A program made the translations under genes and the position numbers. The notes beneath the pieces were generated by a model. That model did not search any database. It was not told the origin of the DNA and saw only the letters and a list, made by a program, of their open reading frames with translations. This document shows positions 19,185-28,811 of a DNA stretch of 64,000 nt, piece by piece (the first letter of the stretch is position 1; each line of letters begins with the position of its first letter). The DNA is from Halanaerobiales bacterium (GTDB lineage: Bacteria; Bacillota; Halanaerobiia; Halanaerobiales; Halanaerobiaceae): positions 49,284-113,283 of the forward strand of contig JADQBT010000007.1 in assembly GCA_016278485.1 (NCBI GenBank), in the 5' to 3' direction.

Positions 19185-20747
19185 ATGAGTAGGAAGATTA
19201 TATTTTTTACATTTATCTTATTATTATTAGTAGGAATGACAGTTATGGCAGCTGAGAAGCCTCAATATGGAGGTACACTTCATTTGAGTAATGATGAAGA
19301 TTGGGATACATTAGATCCTGTTTATGCTTCAGGTTTTGACGCAGGGGAAATGGCAGTCAAAATATTTGATGGATTAGTAAGATTTGATTATTATTCGAAT
19401 GACGTTGTTCCAGATCTAGCTAAATCATGGGAAATATCAGAAAATAATACAAAATTTGTTTTTAAACTTCGTAAAGGTGTTAAGTTTCATAATGGTAGAG
19501 AATTTACAGCAGAAGATGTTAAGTATTCCTTTGACCGAATTTATGATCCAGAAGTAGCTTCCCCAGGCACCTGGGTATTTGATATGATTGCTGGAACAGA
19601 TGAGGCTCTTGCTGGTGAGACAAATGGTGTTTCAGGTATAAAAGTACTAGATGATTATACAGTAGAATTTAATTTGAAATATCCATTTGGTTTATTTCTA
19701 ACTCATCTGACATTACCATATGGTCTTATTGTCCCCCAAGAAGAAGTAGAAAAATGGGGCGAGCAATTTAGTCAACATCCTGTAGGAACTGGACCATGGG
19801 TATTTTCTAGTTGGGAACATGATGATGAGTTAATTCTTACAGCTAACAAAGATTACTGGCAGGGTAGACCTTATCTTGATAAGGTAGTTTATAGAGTTAT
19901 CCCCCAACCATTAACTGATATTGCAGAATTTGAAGCTGGTAACCTAGATTATACAACGGTTCCAGTAGAAGAAAGAAAAAGATGGGTTAATGATGAGGAG
20001 TGGCAAGATTATATTCATATGATGGCTGAATTATCTACTTATTATCTGGCTTTGAATACTGATTATGAGCCTTTTGATAATCCAAAGATTAGGAAAGCTA
20101 TTGATTATGCAATTGATAGTGCACAAATAACAAATGCTCTATTCCCACATTATGTACCAGCTGATGATGCTATTCCAGAAGGCATGCCAGGTGGGTCTCC
20201 AAATTCTAAATTATTGTATGATCCTGAAAGAGCCAAAGAATTGTTGGCAGAAGCAGGTTATGCAGATGGATTCGAAATGGAATTATGGACCAGTACTGGT
20301 AATACTTCTGTTCGGATCGGTGGAGTCATTCAGGCTCTATTGGGTCGGGTTGGTATAGATGTTAACTTGGTCAAAAATGACTGGAGTGTTTTCTATTCAA
20401 CTGTTAAGAGTGGCAATGCCCCTGCTTATTATTTATCATGGTGGGCAGATTATGCTGATCCATATAATTTCTTGAAAGCGCTTTATAGCAGTGATGGTCC
20501 TGTATTTGATAAACCCGTTGTTGATAAAATGTTAGAGGAGATGGCACGCACAACAAATGTGGAGGCTAGAGTAGAAATTTCTAAACAAATAATTGATTTT
20601 GTTAGAGATACCGGTGATCCATTTGTCTGGCTTTATCATACTTCTGCAACAACAATTAAACAGCCATGGGTAAAAGGTGAAATTCACCATCAAATGTATA
20701 GTGCTGATAAGTTAGTAACTTGGTGGATTGATCAAGATTTAAAATAA
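19185..20747 (+). CDS. Peptide-binding protein, ABC transporter family 5
   Basis: This 520-residue extracytoplasmic binding protein of the DppA/OppA family has a signal peptide (residues ~1-22, ...MTVMAA) with no lipobox cysteine. Family motifs are GGTLHLSNDEDWDTLDP, WEISENNTKFVFKLRKGVKFHNGREFTAEDVKYSF and LLAEAGYADGFEMEL. It is separated from dppB by a terminator, so it can be made in excess. Because the next genes encode enzymes for murein tripeptide breakdown, its likely ligand is a muropeptide such as L-Ala-D-Glu-diaminopimelate, though no ligand can be read directly. Confidence 0.92.
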   Translation: MSRKIIFFTFILLLLVGMTVMAAEKPQYGGTLHLSNDEDWDTLDPVYASGFDAGEMAVKIFDGLVRFDYYSNDVVPDLAKSWEISENNTKFVFKLRKGVKFHNGREFTAEDVKYSFDRIYDPEVASPGTWVFDMIAGTDEALAGETNGVSGIKVLDDYTVEFNLKYPFGLFLTHLTLPYGLIVPQEEVEKWGEQFSQHPVGTGPWVFSSWEHDDELILTANKDYWQGRPYLDKVVYRVIPQPLTDIAEFEAGNLDYTTVPVEERKRWVNDEEWQDYIHMMAELSTYYLALNTDYEPFDNPKIRKAIDYAIDSAQITNALFPHYVPADDAIPEGMPGGSPNSKLLYDPERAKELLAEAGYADGFEMELWTSTGNTSVRIGGVIQALLGRVGIDVNLVKNDWSVFYSTVKSGNAPAYYLSWWADYADPYNFLKALYSSDGPVFDKPVVDKMLEEMARTTNVEARVEISKQIIDFVRDTGDPFVWLYHTSATTIKQPWVKGEIHHQMYSADKLVTWWIDQDLK

Positions 20748-20767
20748 ATTGAGTAACTGACTTCTTT

Positions 20768-20808
20768 AAGATGGTGTACTCATCTATAGTACACCATCTT
20801 TTTTTAAA
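20768..20808 (+). terminator. Intrinsic terminator after the peptide-binding protein gene
   Basis: A perfect 13-bp stem (20768-20780 with 20788-20800), a 7-base loop and seven Ts separate the binding-protein gene from dppB. Partial read-through would set transporter subunit ratios. Confidence 0.85.
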
Positions 20809-20846
20809 ATAATTTATATATTTTATAGTAGTAAGGGAGGATGAAG

Positions 20847-21773
20847 ATGACCCAGTATTTAATAAGACGATTGTTACTAATTGTTCCAGTCTTATTAGGA
20901 GTAATGCTTTTAACTTTTTTTCTAATGTATATTGTTCCAGGTGATCCGGTTTTATCGATGTTAGGGCAACACGCAAGTGATGATAATATTGCACGTTTAA
21001 GGGAACAACTCAAACTAAATCGCCCCTGGTATGTACAATTATTTAGTTATCTTAATAGAACGATTAGAGGGGATTTGGGTAAATCATATTTAACCCATTT
21101 ACCTGTCACAGAAGCATTGAGCCAAAAATTACCCAATACAGCTCGCCTGGCGGTTACTGCTATTGTATTTTCTACAATAATGGGAGTTAGTATTGGTATT
21201 ATTTCTGCTGTATTTCAAAATACTTGGATTGATCATGCTGCTATGACTTTTGCACTTTTATTTATATCTACTCCTATTTTCTGGTTTGGTATGGTCTTAA
21301 TATTTTTCTTTTCGATGACTTTAGGCTGGTTTCCAATTTCTGGGATGGGTGATGGAAGTCTTAAATATCTAATATTACCAGCTTTTACTCTGGGAAGCCG
21401 TTCGGCGGCTTTTTTGGCTAGATATACTAGATCAGTCATGTTAGAAGTCATTAGAGAAGATTATATTCGTACTGCTCGAGCCAAAGGCGTAAAAGAAAAA
21501 TTAGTTGTGCTTAAACATGCTTTAAAAAACGTATTAATACCTGTTTCAACTGTCATTGGATTAAATTTAGCTTCCTATCTTAATGGTGCAGTTTTGACGG
21601 AAAGCATATTTGCCTGGCCTGGCTTTGGGCGTTATGTAGTTGAGGCTATTCAAAAAAGGGATTTTCAGGTTATTGCTGGTTCAGTACTTGTAGGTGCAGT
21701 GATTTTTGTTTTATTTAACTTAATGGTTGACATGCTCTATGTAGCACTTGATCCCAGAATTAAATATGACTGA
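20847..21773 (+). CDS. dppB: Peptide ABC transporter permease DppB
   Basis: This 308-residue permease has six membrane segments. It begins MTQYLIRRLLLIVPVLLGVMLLTF and carries the DppB loop EDYIRTARAKGVKEKLVVLKHALKN and the C-terminal GAVLTESIFAWPGFGRYVVEAI. The ATG at 20847 is preferred to the one at 20841 because GGGAGG abuts the latter. It forms a heterodimer with DppC, 20 bases downstream. No DppD or DppF ATPase gene follows, so these must come from elsewhere. Confidence 0.93.
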   Translation: MTQYLIRRLLLIVPVLLGVMLLTFFLMYIVPGDPVLSMLGQHASDDNIARLREQLKLNRPWYVQLFSYLNRTIRGDLGKSYLTHLPVTEALSQKLPNTARLAVTAIVFSTIMGVSIGIISAVFQNTWIDHAAMTFALLFISTPIFWFGMVLIFFFSMTLGWFPISGMGDGSLKYLILPAFTLGSRSAAFLARYTRSVMLEVIREDYIRTARAKGVKEKLVVLKHALKNVLIPVSTVIGLNLASYLNGAVLTESIFAWPGFGRYVVEAIQKRDFQVIAGSVLVGAVIFVLFNLMVDMLYVALDPRIKYD

Positions 21774-21792
21774 GCATAGGAGTTGAATACGA

Positions 21793-22686
21793 ATGTTTTT
21801 TAATAATGATAAAAAAAGCCAAGTTGTAAATATTAAAAGAGGAGAAAGTCTTTGGCGAAATGCCTGGAAAAAACTAAAAAGAAATAAAGTTGCTATGATT
21901 GGGTTAATAATGGTTGTTATATTTATTGCTGTAGCCGTATTTGCGCCTTTAATAGCCCCTTATGATCCAAATGAGATAGATCTTTTTAGTGTTTTAAAAG
22001 AACCATCACTGACTCATTGGTTAGGGACTGATTATTATGGTCGTGATCTATTTAGTAGGATTGTTTTTGGTTCTAGAATCTCTCTAAGTGTTGGGATAAT
22101 TGTACAGGTTATTTCCTTAACAATAGGCACGATTATGGGTTCTCTTGCGGGCTATTATGGTGGGAAAGTGGATATGTTTATTATGAGAATAGTAGATATT
22201 GTGATGAGTTTTCCCAGTCTGCTTTTTACAATTGCTATTATGGTTGCTCTTGGACCTAGTCTTTATAATGTTTTTATTGCGCTTGGAGTTGTCTGGTGGA
22301 CAAGGACAGCTAGAATTGTAAGAAGTGAATTTATGCGCAATAGAGAAAGAGATTATGTGGACGCAGCTAGAGCTTTAGGTAATAATGATTTTAAAATCAT
22401 GTATAAACATATTTTGCCTAATTGTATGGCACCAATTATTATCTCATTTACGATGGGTATTGCAACTTCTATTATGTCAGAGGCCTCTTTGAGCTTTCTG
22501 GGTCTGGGTGCACAGGAGCCTACCCCCAGTTGGGGTTCTATAATAAATAATGGACTTCAGTATTTAAGGGTTGCTCCCTGGTACTCGTTATTTCCTGGTC
22601 TGGCAATAGCATATACAGTACTTGGTTTTAATTTATTAGGCGATGGACTTAGAGATGCACTTGATCCTAAAATGAAAGAATTCTAA
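21793..22686 (+). CDS. dppC: Peptide ABC transporter permease DppC
   Basis: This 297-residue permease has the DppC/OppC N-terminal region (WRNAWKKLKRNKVAMIGLIMVVIFIAVAVFAPLIAPYDPNE), HWLGTDYYGRDLFSRIVFG, the EAA loop RDYVDAARALGNNDFKIMYKHILPN, and the C-terminal LLGDGLRDALDPKMKEF. It pairs with DppB. It is followed directly by lysA and other murein-peptide enzymes on the same strand with short gaps, which ties the importer to peptide catabolism. Confidence 0.93.
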   Translation: MFFNNDKKSQVVNIKRGESLWRNAWKKLKRNKVAMIGLIMVVIFIAVAVFAPLIAPYDPNEIDLFSVLKEPSLTHWLGTDYYGRDLFSRIVFGSRISLSVGIIVQVISLTIGTIMGSLAGYYGGKVDMFIMRIVDIVMSFPSLLFTIAIMVALGPSLYNVFIALGVVWWTRTARIVRSEFMRNRERDYVDAARALGNNDFKIMYKHILPNCMAPIIISFTMGIATSIMSEASLSFLGLGAQEPTPSWGSIINNGLQYLRVAPWYSLFPGLAIAYTVLGFNLLGDGLRDALDPKMKEF

Positions 22687-22705
22687 CATTTCTGGAGGAA
22701 TAGAT

Positions 22706-24031
22706 GTGACTTTGCATAAGTTAAGATATAACAATGAAGATCAACTATTAATCGGTAGAATGACAGTAAAAGAGCTGGCTGAAAAATATGGGACTCCGTT
22801 AATTATTTATGATGAAAACTATATTCGTGAACAGATGCAAACATATCTACAGGCAATCAAAAAAAATTACCCAGGTGAAAGTCAAATTTTGTATGCAGGG
22901 AAAGCATTTTTAGCAATGTCTTTATGTAAAATAATTGAGCAAGAAGGATTGGGACTTGATGTTGTTTCAGGAGGAGAGTTGTTTCTGGCCCGGGAAGCTG
23001 GTTTTCCGGCTGAAAAAATATATTTTCATGGAAATAATAAATTACCCAGTGAGATTGAGCTTGCCTTAGAGAGTGGAATCAATTGTTTTGTAATTGATAA
23101 TTTAATTGAACTTAGAGAGATTGAGCGTCAGTTGCAAAAAGATGACAGACCAGTTCAGGCATTGTTAAGAGTTGCTCCAGGGATTGAAGCGCATACACAT
23201 CATTATATTCAAACTGGTCAACTAGATAGTAAGTTTGGAACTAGCCTGGCTGAAGGTAAAGCAATGAAACTCATCAAAGAGATTCAAATAAGTAAAAAGG
23301 TAGAATTGCGAGGTATACATGCCCATATTGGCTCGCAAATTTTTTCTGCTGTAGCTTATGAGCAATTGGTTGAAATAATTTTTAGCTTTATCTTTGAAAT
23401 TAGAGAAAAACTCGGCATTACTATTAAGGAATTAGACTTAGGTGGTGGTATTGGGATTGCCTATACTGGTGAGGAAAAATTAATTGAACCAGCTGATTTA
23501 ATAAAAAGAATTGCAGTTAAAATACAAAAAGAAGCAGCTAAAATAAAATATCCTTTACCTAAATTAGTAATTGAACCTGGTAGGTCAATAATTGGACCAG
23601 CTGGTACAACTATTTATACAGTCGGTTCAATAAAAGATACTGCAGGTAATAAAAAATATATTGCCATCAATGGTGGTATGACTGATAATCCCAGACCAGC
23701 TCTTTACAATGCTAAATATATTGCGCTACCCGCTCAAAAAAAGAGAACAGAAAATTTAGAGGAAGTTACTATTGCAGGAAAATGTTGCGAAAGTGGCGAT
23801 ATTTTAATAGAAAAAATTGAACTACCAGAATTAAAAACTGGCGATTTAATTGTAGTGCCAGCAACAGGGGCATATACATTTGCTATGGCCAGTAATTATA
23901 ATGGAATACCTAGACCAGCAGTAGTATTGGTAGATGAAGATAAGGCTAAATTAATTATCAGAAGAGAGACATATCAAGATTTAATTTCTAATCATATTAT
24001 TCCGGAGTCATTGTCAGAGGAGGGCGAATAA
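22706..24031 (+). CDS. lysA: Diaminopimelate decarboxylase LysA
   Basis: This 441-residue PLP enzyme of fold type III starts at a GTG with TGGAGG upstream. Key motifs are YAGKAFL (Schiff-base Lys66), the pyridoxal-binding HAHIGSQI, LDLGGGIGIAY, VIEPGRSIIG, and the dimer-partner active-site motif GKCCESGDIL. It converts meso-diaminopimelate to lysine. Its position between a peptide importer and murein-peptide hydrolases suggests it here works on diaminopimelate freed from imported muropeptides. It need not be the biosynthetic copy. Its stop overlaps the next ATG by 1 base. Confidence 0.93.
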   Translation: MTLHKLRYNNEDQLLIGRMTVKELAEKYGTPLIIYDENYIREQMQTYLQAIKKNYPGESQILYAGKAFLAMSLCKIIEQEGLGLDVVSGGELFLAREAGFPAEKIYFHGNNKLPSEIELALESGINCFVIDNLIELREIERQLQKDDRPVQALLRVAPGIEAHTHHYIQTGQLDSKFGTSLAEGKAMKLIKEIQISKKVELRGIHAHIGSQIFSAVAYEQLVEIIFSFIFEIREKLGITIKELDLGGGIGIAYTGEEKLIEPADLIKRIAVKIQKEAAKIKYPLPKLVIEPGRSIIGPAGTTIYTVGSIKDTAGNKKYIAINGGMTDNPRPALYNAKYIALPAQKKRTENLEEVTIAGKCCESGDILIEKIELPELKTGDLIVVPATGAYTFAMASNYNGIPRPAVVLVDEDKAKLIIRRETYQDLISNHIIPESLSEEGE

Positions 24032-25386
24032 TGTCTACATGGTTAAAACCCATCCCTGGTGTAGAAAGTCAGATGTTAGATCCAGCTTACTGGATAGCAA
24101 AAACAAAAAATGCTAATCAAAAAATATTAAATTATACTGAAATAGATCAATTGAATAGGCAAACATCTATAAACATGAAGAATCTTGGTCTTGAAAATCA
24201 ATATTTTGTTTTAGATAATTTTCCTAATAAGATAAGTTGTAATAGATTAAAAGAAACCATGCAAGAATATTCATCTGCAGATGAATTTCCAGAAGAGAAA
24301 TGCTATGATAAAGATGGAAGAGAGATCTCTGAAATAATGAAAGAGCAGATAATAGAAAATGCTGCATTTACAGATATTGAAAAAGAGATAGAAGTAGAAT
24401 TTGCTTTGTTAGTTGCTAGGACTGATTTGCGGGCTTTCCCCACAGATATAGTATTTGCCAGGAAATCTGAATCACCTGACATTGATATTTTTCAGTTAAC
24501 TGCCCTTTCTTGTGGTATGGAGGTAGTAGTTTTACATAAAAGCAAAGATAAAAAATGGTTATACATACAGAGTAAATACTATCCTGGGTGGGTCAGAGCA
24601 GAAAATGTAGCAATAGCTGAAAATAGGTCTATTATTGCAGATTATCTTCAAGAAAATCCTAGATTATTAGTAACAGGTAGTTGGTTAGAATCAGAACCAA
24701 ATCCGTTTTCAGCAAAGACGAGCAATATTACTCTTCAAATGGGAGATCAATTACCGCTTGCCAATAAAAATTCAAGAGATACAGTCTCTGGTAGTAAATT
24801 GCAGACCCAAGGTGTAACGGGATGTTATCCGGTTAAAATACCAGTAAGAAAAAAGAATGGAAAACTTGGCTTTGCAATTTCTCTGTTAGCTGGGCAGGCT
24901 GATGTAAAGGTTGGCCAGCTTAAATATACTAAGCATAATTTACTTACACAAGCTTTTAAAATGTTAGGTGAACGTTATGGTTGGGGTGGTATGTTCTGTC
25001 GCAGAGATTGTTCTAGGTTTGTTTTTGACATCTATAGGACATTTGGTATAAATATACCGCGCGATGCTGGGCAACCACAAGAAAACGGAGCAGCAGGTCA
25101 GACAATTAAATTTACGGGAAATAGTTCGCAGAGAAAAAAGATTATGAAACAATTAAACCCAGGTGATCCAATCTATATGAAAGGTCATGTGGTTATTTAT
25201 TTAGGAGAAGTTGATGAACAGCATTATGTAATTCATGCAGGGGCAGGTTATGCAGAAAAACATAAAGGTGAATTAATTAATAGGTCTGTACATTCAGTTT
25301 TTGTGATGAATGTTGAATCTTTTGTGATGAGATCTAAGGAAAGAAGTTATCTAGATAGTTTTACCGTTGCGCGACAGTTTAAGTAA
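24031..25386 (+). CDS. Cytoplasmic NlpC/P60 endopeptidase with SH3 domains (YkfC-like)
   Basis: This is a 451-residue protein without signal peptide or membrane segment. The N-terminal ~130 residues are helical, as in NLPC_P60 stabilising domains. SH3b-like modules follow (~140-300). The C-terminal catalytic domain carries RYGWGG, Cys327 in RRDCSRFVFD and His386 in KGHVVIYLG. B. subtilis YkfC has the same architecture and cuts the gamma-D-Glu-diaminopimelate bond of murein tripeptide after removal of other parts. Overlapping lysA upstream and an L-Ala-Glu epimerase downstream support this role. Its cytoplasmic location fits recycling rather than wall remodelling. Confidence 0.88.
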   Translation: MSTWLKPIPGVESQMLDPAYWIAKTKNANQKILNYTEIDQLNRQTSINMKNLGLENQYFVLDNFPNKISCNRLKETMQEYSSADEFPEEKCYDKDGREISEIMKEQIIENAAFTDIEKEIEVEFALLVARTDLRAFPTDIVFARKSESPDIDIFQLTALSCGMEVVVLHKSKDKKWLYIQSKYYPGWVRAENVAIAENRSIIADYLQENPRLLVTGSWLESEPNPFSAKTSNITLQMGDQLPLANKNSRDTVSGSKLQTQGVTGCYPVKIPVRKKNGKLGFAISLLAGQADVKVGQLKYTKHNLLTQAFKMLGERYGWGGMFCRRDCSRFVFDIYRTFGINIPRDAGQPQENGAAGQTIKFTGNSSQRKKIMKQLNPGDPIYMKGHVVIYLGEVDEQHYVIHAGAGYAEKHKGELINRSVHSVFVMNVESFVMRSKERSYLDSFTVARQFK

Positions 25387-25410
25387 ATAAGTAATTAAAG
25401 GTGGTAAAAG

Positions 25411-26502
25411 ATGAAAATTAAAGAACTTGAACTTTATCATTTAAGTGTTCCATTAACAAAACCTTTTAAAACAGCCTTAAGAACGGTAGATTCTGCTGAA
25501 GATACCGTCATAATCCTTCGGGGAGAAAATGGTCTGCAAGGTTTTGGCGAGGCACCACCTACTGCGGTAATTACAGGTGATATTAATCCTAGCATCAGGG
25601 GGATAATTAACGAAAAAATTAAGCCAATTCTTATTGGGGAAGCGATAGAAAATCTTGAGAGTCTTTTGCAAAAATTAAATCAGGTTGCAATTGGAAATAG
25701 TAGTGCTAAGGCAGCAGTAGATATAGCCTTATATGACTTATTTGCAAGGCATTACGGAATACCACTTTTTAGGCTATTAGGTGGTAATAGTAATTTAATT
25801 GAAAGTGATATGACAATTAGTGTTAATACTCCTGAAGAAATGGTTCAGGATGCTTTATCTGCAGTAGCCAAAGGCTTTCAAACTTTAAAGATGAAAGTAG
25901 GTAAAGGTAAAGAAGCGGATTTAGCACGCGTGAAAGCAGTTCGGGAAGCTGTTGATAGTAAGATTAACATCAGACTTGATGCTAATCAAGGATGGCAACC
26001 TAAAGAAGCTGTAGCAATGATTAAACTAATGGAAGATGAAGGGTTAGATTTGCAGTTAGTTGAACAACCAGTTTATGCTGGAGATTTAACAGGTCTAAAG
26101 TTTGTAAAGGAAAATGTTCTAACTCCAATTATGGCAGATGAGAGTTTGTTTAGTCCAGCTAATGCAATTAGATTAATTAAGATGAGGGCTTGTGATTTAA
26201 TGAATATTAAGCTTATGAAGGCTGGAGGTCTTTATCGGGCTAATCAGATTAATGCGATTGCGGAAGCAGCTGGAATAAAATGTATGGTTGGTAGTATGCT
26301 TGAAACGAAAATATCTGTGACCGCTGCTGCACATTTAGGAGCATCTCATATGAATATTGAGATGTTTGACCTTGATGCACCAAGTCTATTAGCTGAAGAT
26401 CCAGTCCAAGGAGGAATAGAAATCGACGGACCAATTATTAAATTACCTGAAAAACCAGGTTTAGGTATTGATCATATTGAGGGTCTAATTCCGATTGAAT
26501 AA
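25411..26502 (+). CDS. L-Ala-D/L-Glu dipeptide epimerase (enolase superfamily, YkfB-like)
   Basis: This 363-residue enzyme of the muconate-lactonising subgroup has the two-base geometry of dipeptide epimerases: KMKVGKG with Lys160/Lys162, metal ligands in RLDANQGW (Asp190), VEQPV and ADESLF, and the opposite base in NIKLMKAGG. VGSMLETKISVTAAAH is also typical. The reaction turns L-Ala-D-Glu, released by the preceding NlpC/P60 enzyme, into L-Ala-L-Glu for ordinary peptidases. GGTGG precedes the ATG. The operon context makes Ala-Glu the most likely substrate. Confidence 0.9.
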   Translation: MKIKELELYHLSVPLTKPFKTALRTVDSAEDTVIILRGENGLQGFGEAPPTAVITGDINPSIRGIINEKIKPILIGEAIENLESLLQKLNQVAIGNSSAKAAVDIALYDLFARHYGIPLFRLLGGNSNLIESDMTISVNTPEEMVQDALSAVAKGFQTLKMKVGKGKEADLARVKAVREAVDSKINIRLDANQGWQPKEAVAMIKLMEDEGLDLQLVEQPVYAGDLTGLKFVKENVLTPIMADESLFSPANAIRLIKMRACDLMNIKLMKAGGLYRANQINAIAEAAGIKCMVGSMLETKISVTAAAHLGASHMNIEMFDLDAPSLLAEDPVQGGIEIDGPIIKLPEKPGLGIDHIEGLIPIE

Positions 26503-26520
26503 TATAGTGAGGTGTAAATA

Positions 26521-27483
26521 ATGGGTAAAAAAAGAGTTTTTATTACTAGAGAGATTCCAGAAAGTGGATTACATTCTCTTAGAGAAGAATGTGATGTTAA
26601 GGTCAACCCCCATGCTAGAAATCTTTCTCAGCAAGAATTAATGGAGATGAGTAAAGGAGCGGCTGGTTTGATCTGTTTATTAAGTGATAAGATTGATCGT
26701 GAGTTTATTGAATCACACCCAGAATTAAAGGTAATTGCCAATTATGCGGTGGGATATAATAATATTGATGTTCAGGCTGCCACTGAGAATAATGTTAAAG
26801 TTGCCAATGGACCGGGAGTTTTAACTGAAGCAACAGCTGATTTAACCTGGTCTTTATTACTTGCAGCAGCTAGGAGAATAGTTGAATCTGATAATTATGT
26901 ACGCCAAGGGAAATTTTCTGGTTGGGGACCTAAACTTCTCAGGGGGCATAGTGTTTATGGCAAAACAATTGGTATTATTGGTTTTGGTCATATTGGGCAA
27001 GCGGTTGGTAAAAGAGCTAGAGGTTTTGGTATGAATATATTATACAACAAAAGAAATCCGTTATCAGCTAAGCAAGAAAGCGAACTGGGGGCTGAATTCA
27101 GAGAAATTCCAAATTTGTTGCAGGAAGCGGATTTCATAACAATAAATGCTCCACTTAATGATGGAACTTATTCTTTATTAGGCAAGGCCGAATTTGAATT
27201 AATGAAAAAAACAGCTGTTTTAGTAAATACTGGCCGTGGTAAAATAATCAAGGAGGAAGAGTTAGTTGCTGCTTTGCAAAAGAAAGAAATTGCAGCGGCA
27301 GGTTTAGATGTTTATGAAAATGAGCCTGCAATAACTCCAGAATTATTAAAATTAGATAATGTTGTATTAACTCCACATACAGGGAGTTCAACTTATCAGG
27401 CACGGAGTGAGTTGGCTGAACTAGCAGCTAAAAATATTTTAGCTGGATTGAAAGGAGAAGAAATGCCTAGTAGTTTAAATTAA
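26521..27483 (+). CDS. D-isomer-specific 2-hydroxyacid dehydrogenase
   Basis: This 320-residue NAD(P)-dependent enzyme carries the Rossmann motif KTIGIIGFGHIGQAVGKRARGFGM and the catalytic set: Arg in NTGRGKIIKEEELV, Glu in AAGLDVYENEP and His in VLTPHTGSST. It resembles glyoxylate/hydroxypyruvate reductases of the GhrB type. It ends the murein-peptide cluster, 18 bases after the epimerase gene. Its substrate there is unclear; reduction of a keto acid derived from alanine or glutamate is possible. Confidence 0.88.
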   Translation: MGKKRVFITREIPESGLHSLREECDVKVNPHARNLSQQELMEMSKGAAGLICLLSDKIDREFIESHPELKVIANYAVGYNNIDVQAATENNVKVANGPGVLTEATADLTWSLLLAAARRIVESDNYVRQGKFSGWGPKLLRGHSVYGKTIGIIGFGHIGQAVGKRARGFGMNILYNKRNPLSAKQESELGAEFREIPNLLQEADFITINAPLNDGTYSLLGKAEFELMKKTAVLVNTGRGKIIKEEELVAALQKKEIAAAGLDVYENEPAITPELLKLDNVVLTPHTGSSTYQARSELAELAAKNILAGLKGEEMPSSLN

Positions 27484-27500
27484 AATATAGAAATTAAATA

Positions 27501-27536
27501 ATAGTGGCCTCTTCTTTGGGGCTGCTATTTTTTTGT
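27501..27536 (+). terminator. Intrinsic terminator of the murein-peptide cluster
   Basis: ATAGTGGCC pairs with GGCTGCTAT through nine positions including two G-U wobbles. A run of seven Ts follows. It closes the transcript before degS. Confidence 0.75.
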
Positions 27537-27662
27537 TACTAAAAGATGATATTTATATTTAAAAAGATGTGTTATAATGAATAAAGGTTTATGGGGTTTC
27601 ATGTAGAAATAAGTAAATAATAGTTTCTAAATTAAGATGATTTTATTATTTGGAGTGTTATT

Positions 27663-28811
27663 ATGGATAAAAATATTTCTGGACTTTCTATGCAAAAGAT
27701 AATAGATAAGACTGTAAATGTTTTAGAAGAAAGTAAAAAAGATATCTTTTCTATTGGGGAAGCTGCTCGAAAAGATGAAGAAAATACAAGAAAAGAATTA
27801 GAAAATATTAATGAAGAAATTAATGATTTAATTAATCGAATTGATCGTTTAGAAAAACGCAATCGTAAAGCAAGAATTAAATTGATGCATGTTAGTAGTG
27901 ATTTTTATAATTCTACAGAAGAAGATATTAAAAAAGCTTACAGTGAAGCAGAAAATAGTTCTATTGAAATTGCTGTATTACAGGAAAAGGAAGATCAATT
28001 AAAAAATCAGCGTAACACATTAGAACAAAGAATAATTAAAATAAAAGATACTGTTAAAATGGCAGAAAATTTGGTCACAAAAGTTAGTATCATGCATGAA
28101 TATTTGCTTGGTGAATTAAGCAGTCTAAGTGACCAATATGATGATTTAAAACAAAAACAATTAATGATGGTTAAAGTAATTGAAGCTCAGGAAGAAGAGC
28201 GGAAAAGAGTTGCTAGAGAAATTCATGATGGCCCGGCCCAATCATTAGCCAATCTAGTTTTTAGGGTTGAAGTAGTTGAGAAAATGATGGATTATGATTC
28301 AGAAAAAGCACTTGTTGAATTGCATAATCTTAAATCAATGATTAGAGGTAGTGTGCAGGATGTTAGAAAGATAATATATGATTTAAGACCAATGTCTCTG
28401 GATGATTTGGGCTTATTACCAACTCTGAAGCGGTACATAGATAAGTATCAGCAGCAGACAAATATAACCATAAACATGGAAATAATCGGTAATCAAAGAC
28501 GGCTTGCTTCAACTTATGAAGTGACAATCTTTAGACTAACCCAGGAAGCTTTGAATAATATATACAAACATTCGCAAGCCACAAGGGGAGGCATTAGATT
28601 AAAGTTTGGTAAAAATTTATTACACTTAAATATCTTTGATAATGGTAAAGGATTTAATAAAGATGATATTAATCATGAAAATAATTTTGGTTTAATAAGT
28701 ATGCAAGAACGTTGTGCTCTGTTGGGTGGTAAAATTGACATTGAATCTTCAAAAAGTGGTGGAACAAAAATTAATATAACTTTGCCAATTAATGAAGAAG
28801 GTGGTAGATAA
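27663..28811 (+). CDS. degS: Sensor histidine kinase DegS
   Basis: This 382-residue cytoplasmic kinase has no membrane segment. The N-terminal ~180 residues are a long coiled coil with the DegS sensor pattern. The HisKA_3 dimerisation helix EEERKRVAREIHDGPAQSLANL holds the phospho-accepting His188. The HATPase_c region has IFRLTQEALNNIYKHS, IFDNGKGF, FGLISMQERCALLGG and KSGGTKINITLP. It is translated with degU, overlapping it by one base. DegSU-type systems control exoenzymes, motility or stress responses; the targets here are unknown. Confidence 0.93.
   Translation: MDKNISGLSMQKIIDKTVNVLEESKKDIFSIGEAARKDEENTRKELENINEEINDLINRIDRLEKRNRKARIKLMHVSSDFYNSTEEDIKKAYSEAENSSIEIAVLQEKEDQLKNQRNTLEQRIIKIKDTVKMAENLVTKVSIMHEYLLGELSSLSDQYDDLKQKQLMMVKVIEAQEEERKRVAREIHDGPAQSLANLVFRVEVVEKMMDYDSEKALVELHNLKSMIRGSVQDVRKIIYDLRPMSLDDLGLLPTLKRYIDKYQQQTNITINMEIIGNQRRLASTYEVTIFRLTQEALNNIYKHSQATRGGIRLKFGKNLLHLNIFDNGKGFNKDDINHENNFGLISMQERCALLGGKIDIESSKSGGTKINITLPINEEGGR

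Noticed and set aside
22686..22706. Lysine riboswitch before lysA
   Set aside because: Only about 20 bases separate dppC and lysA and no riboswitch-like fold is present.
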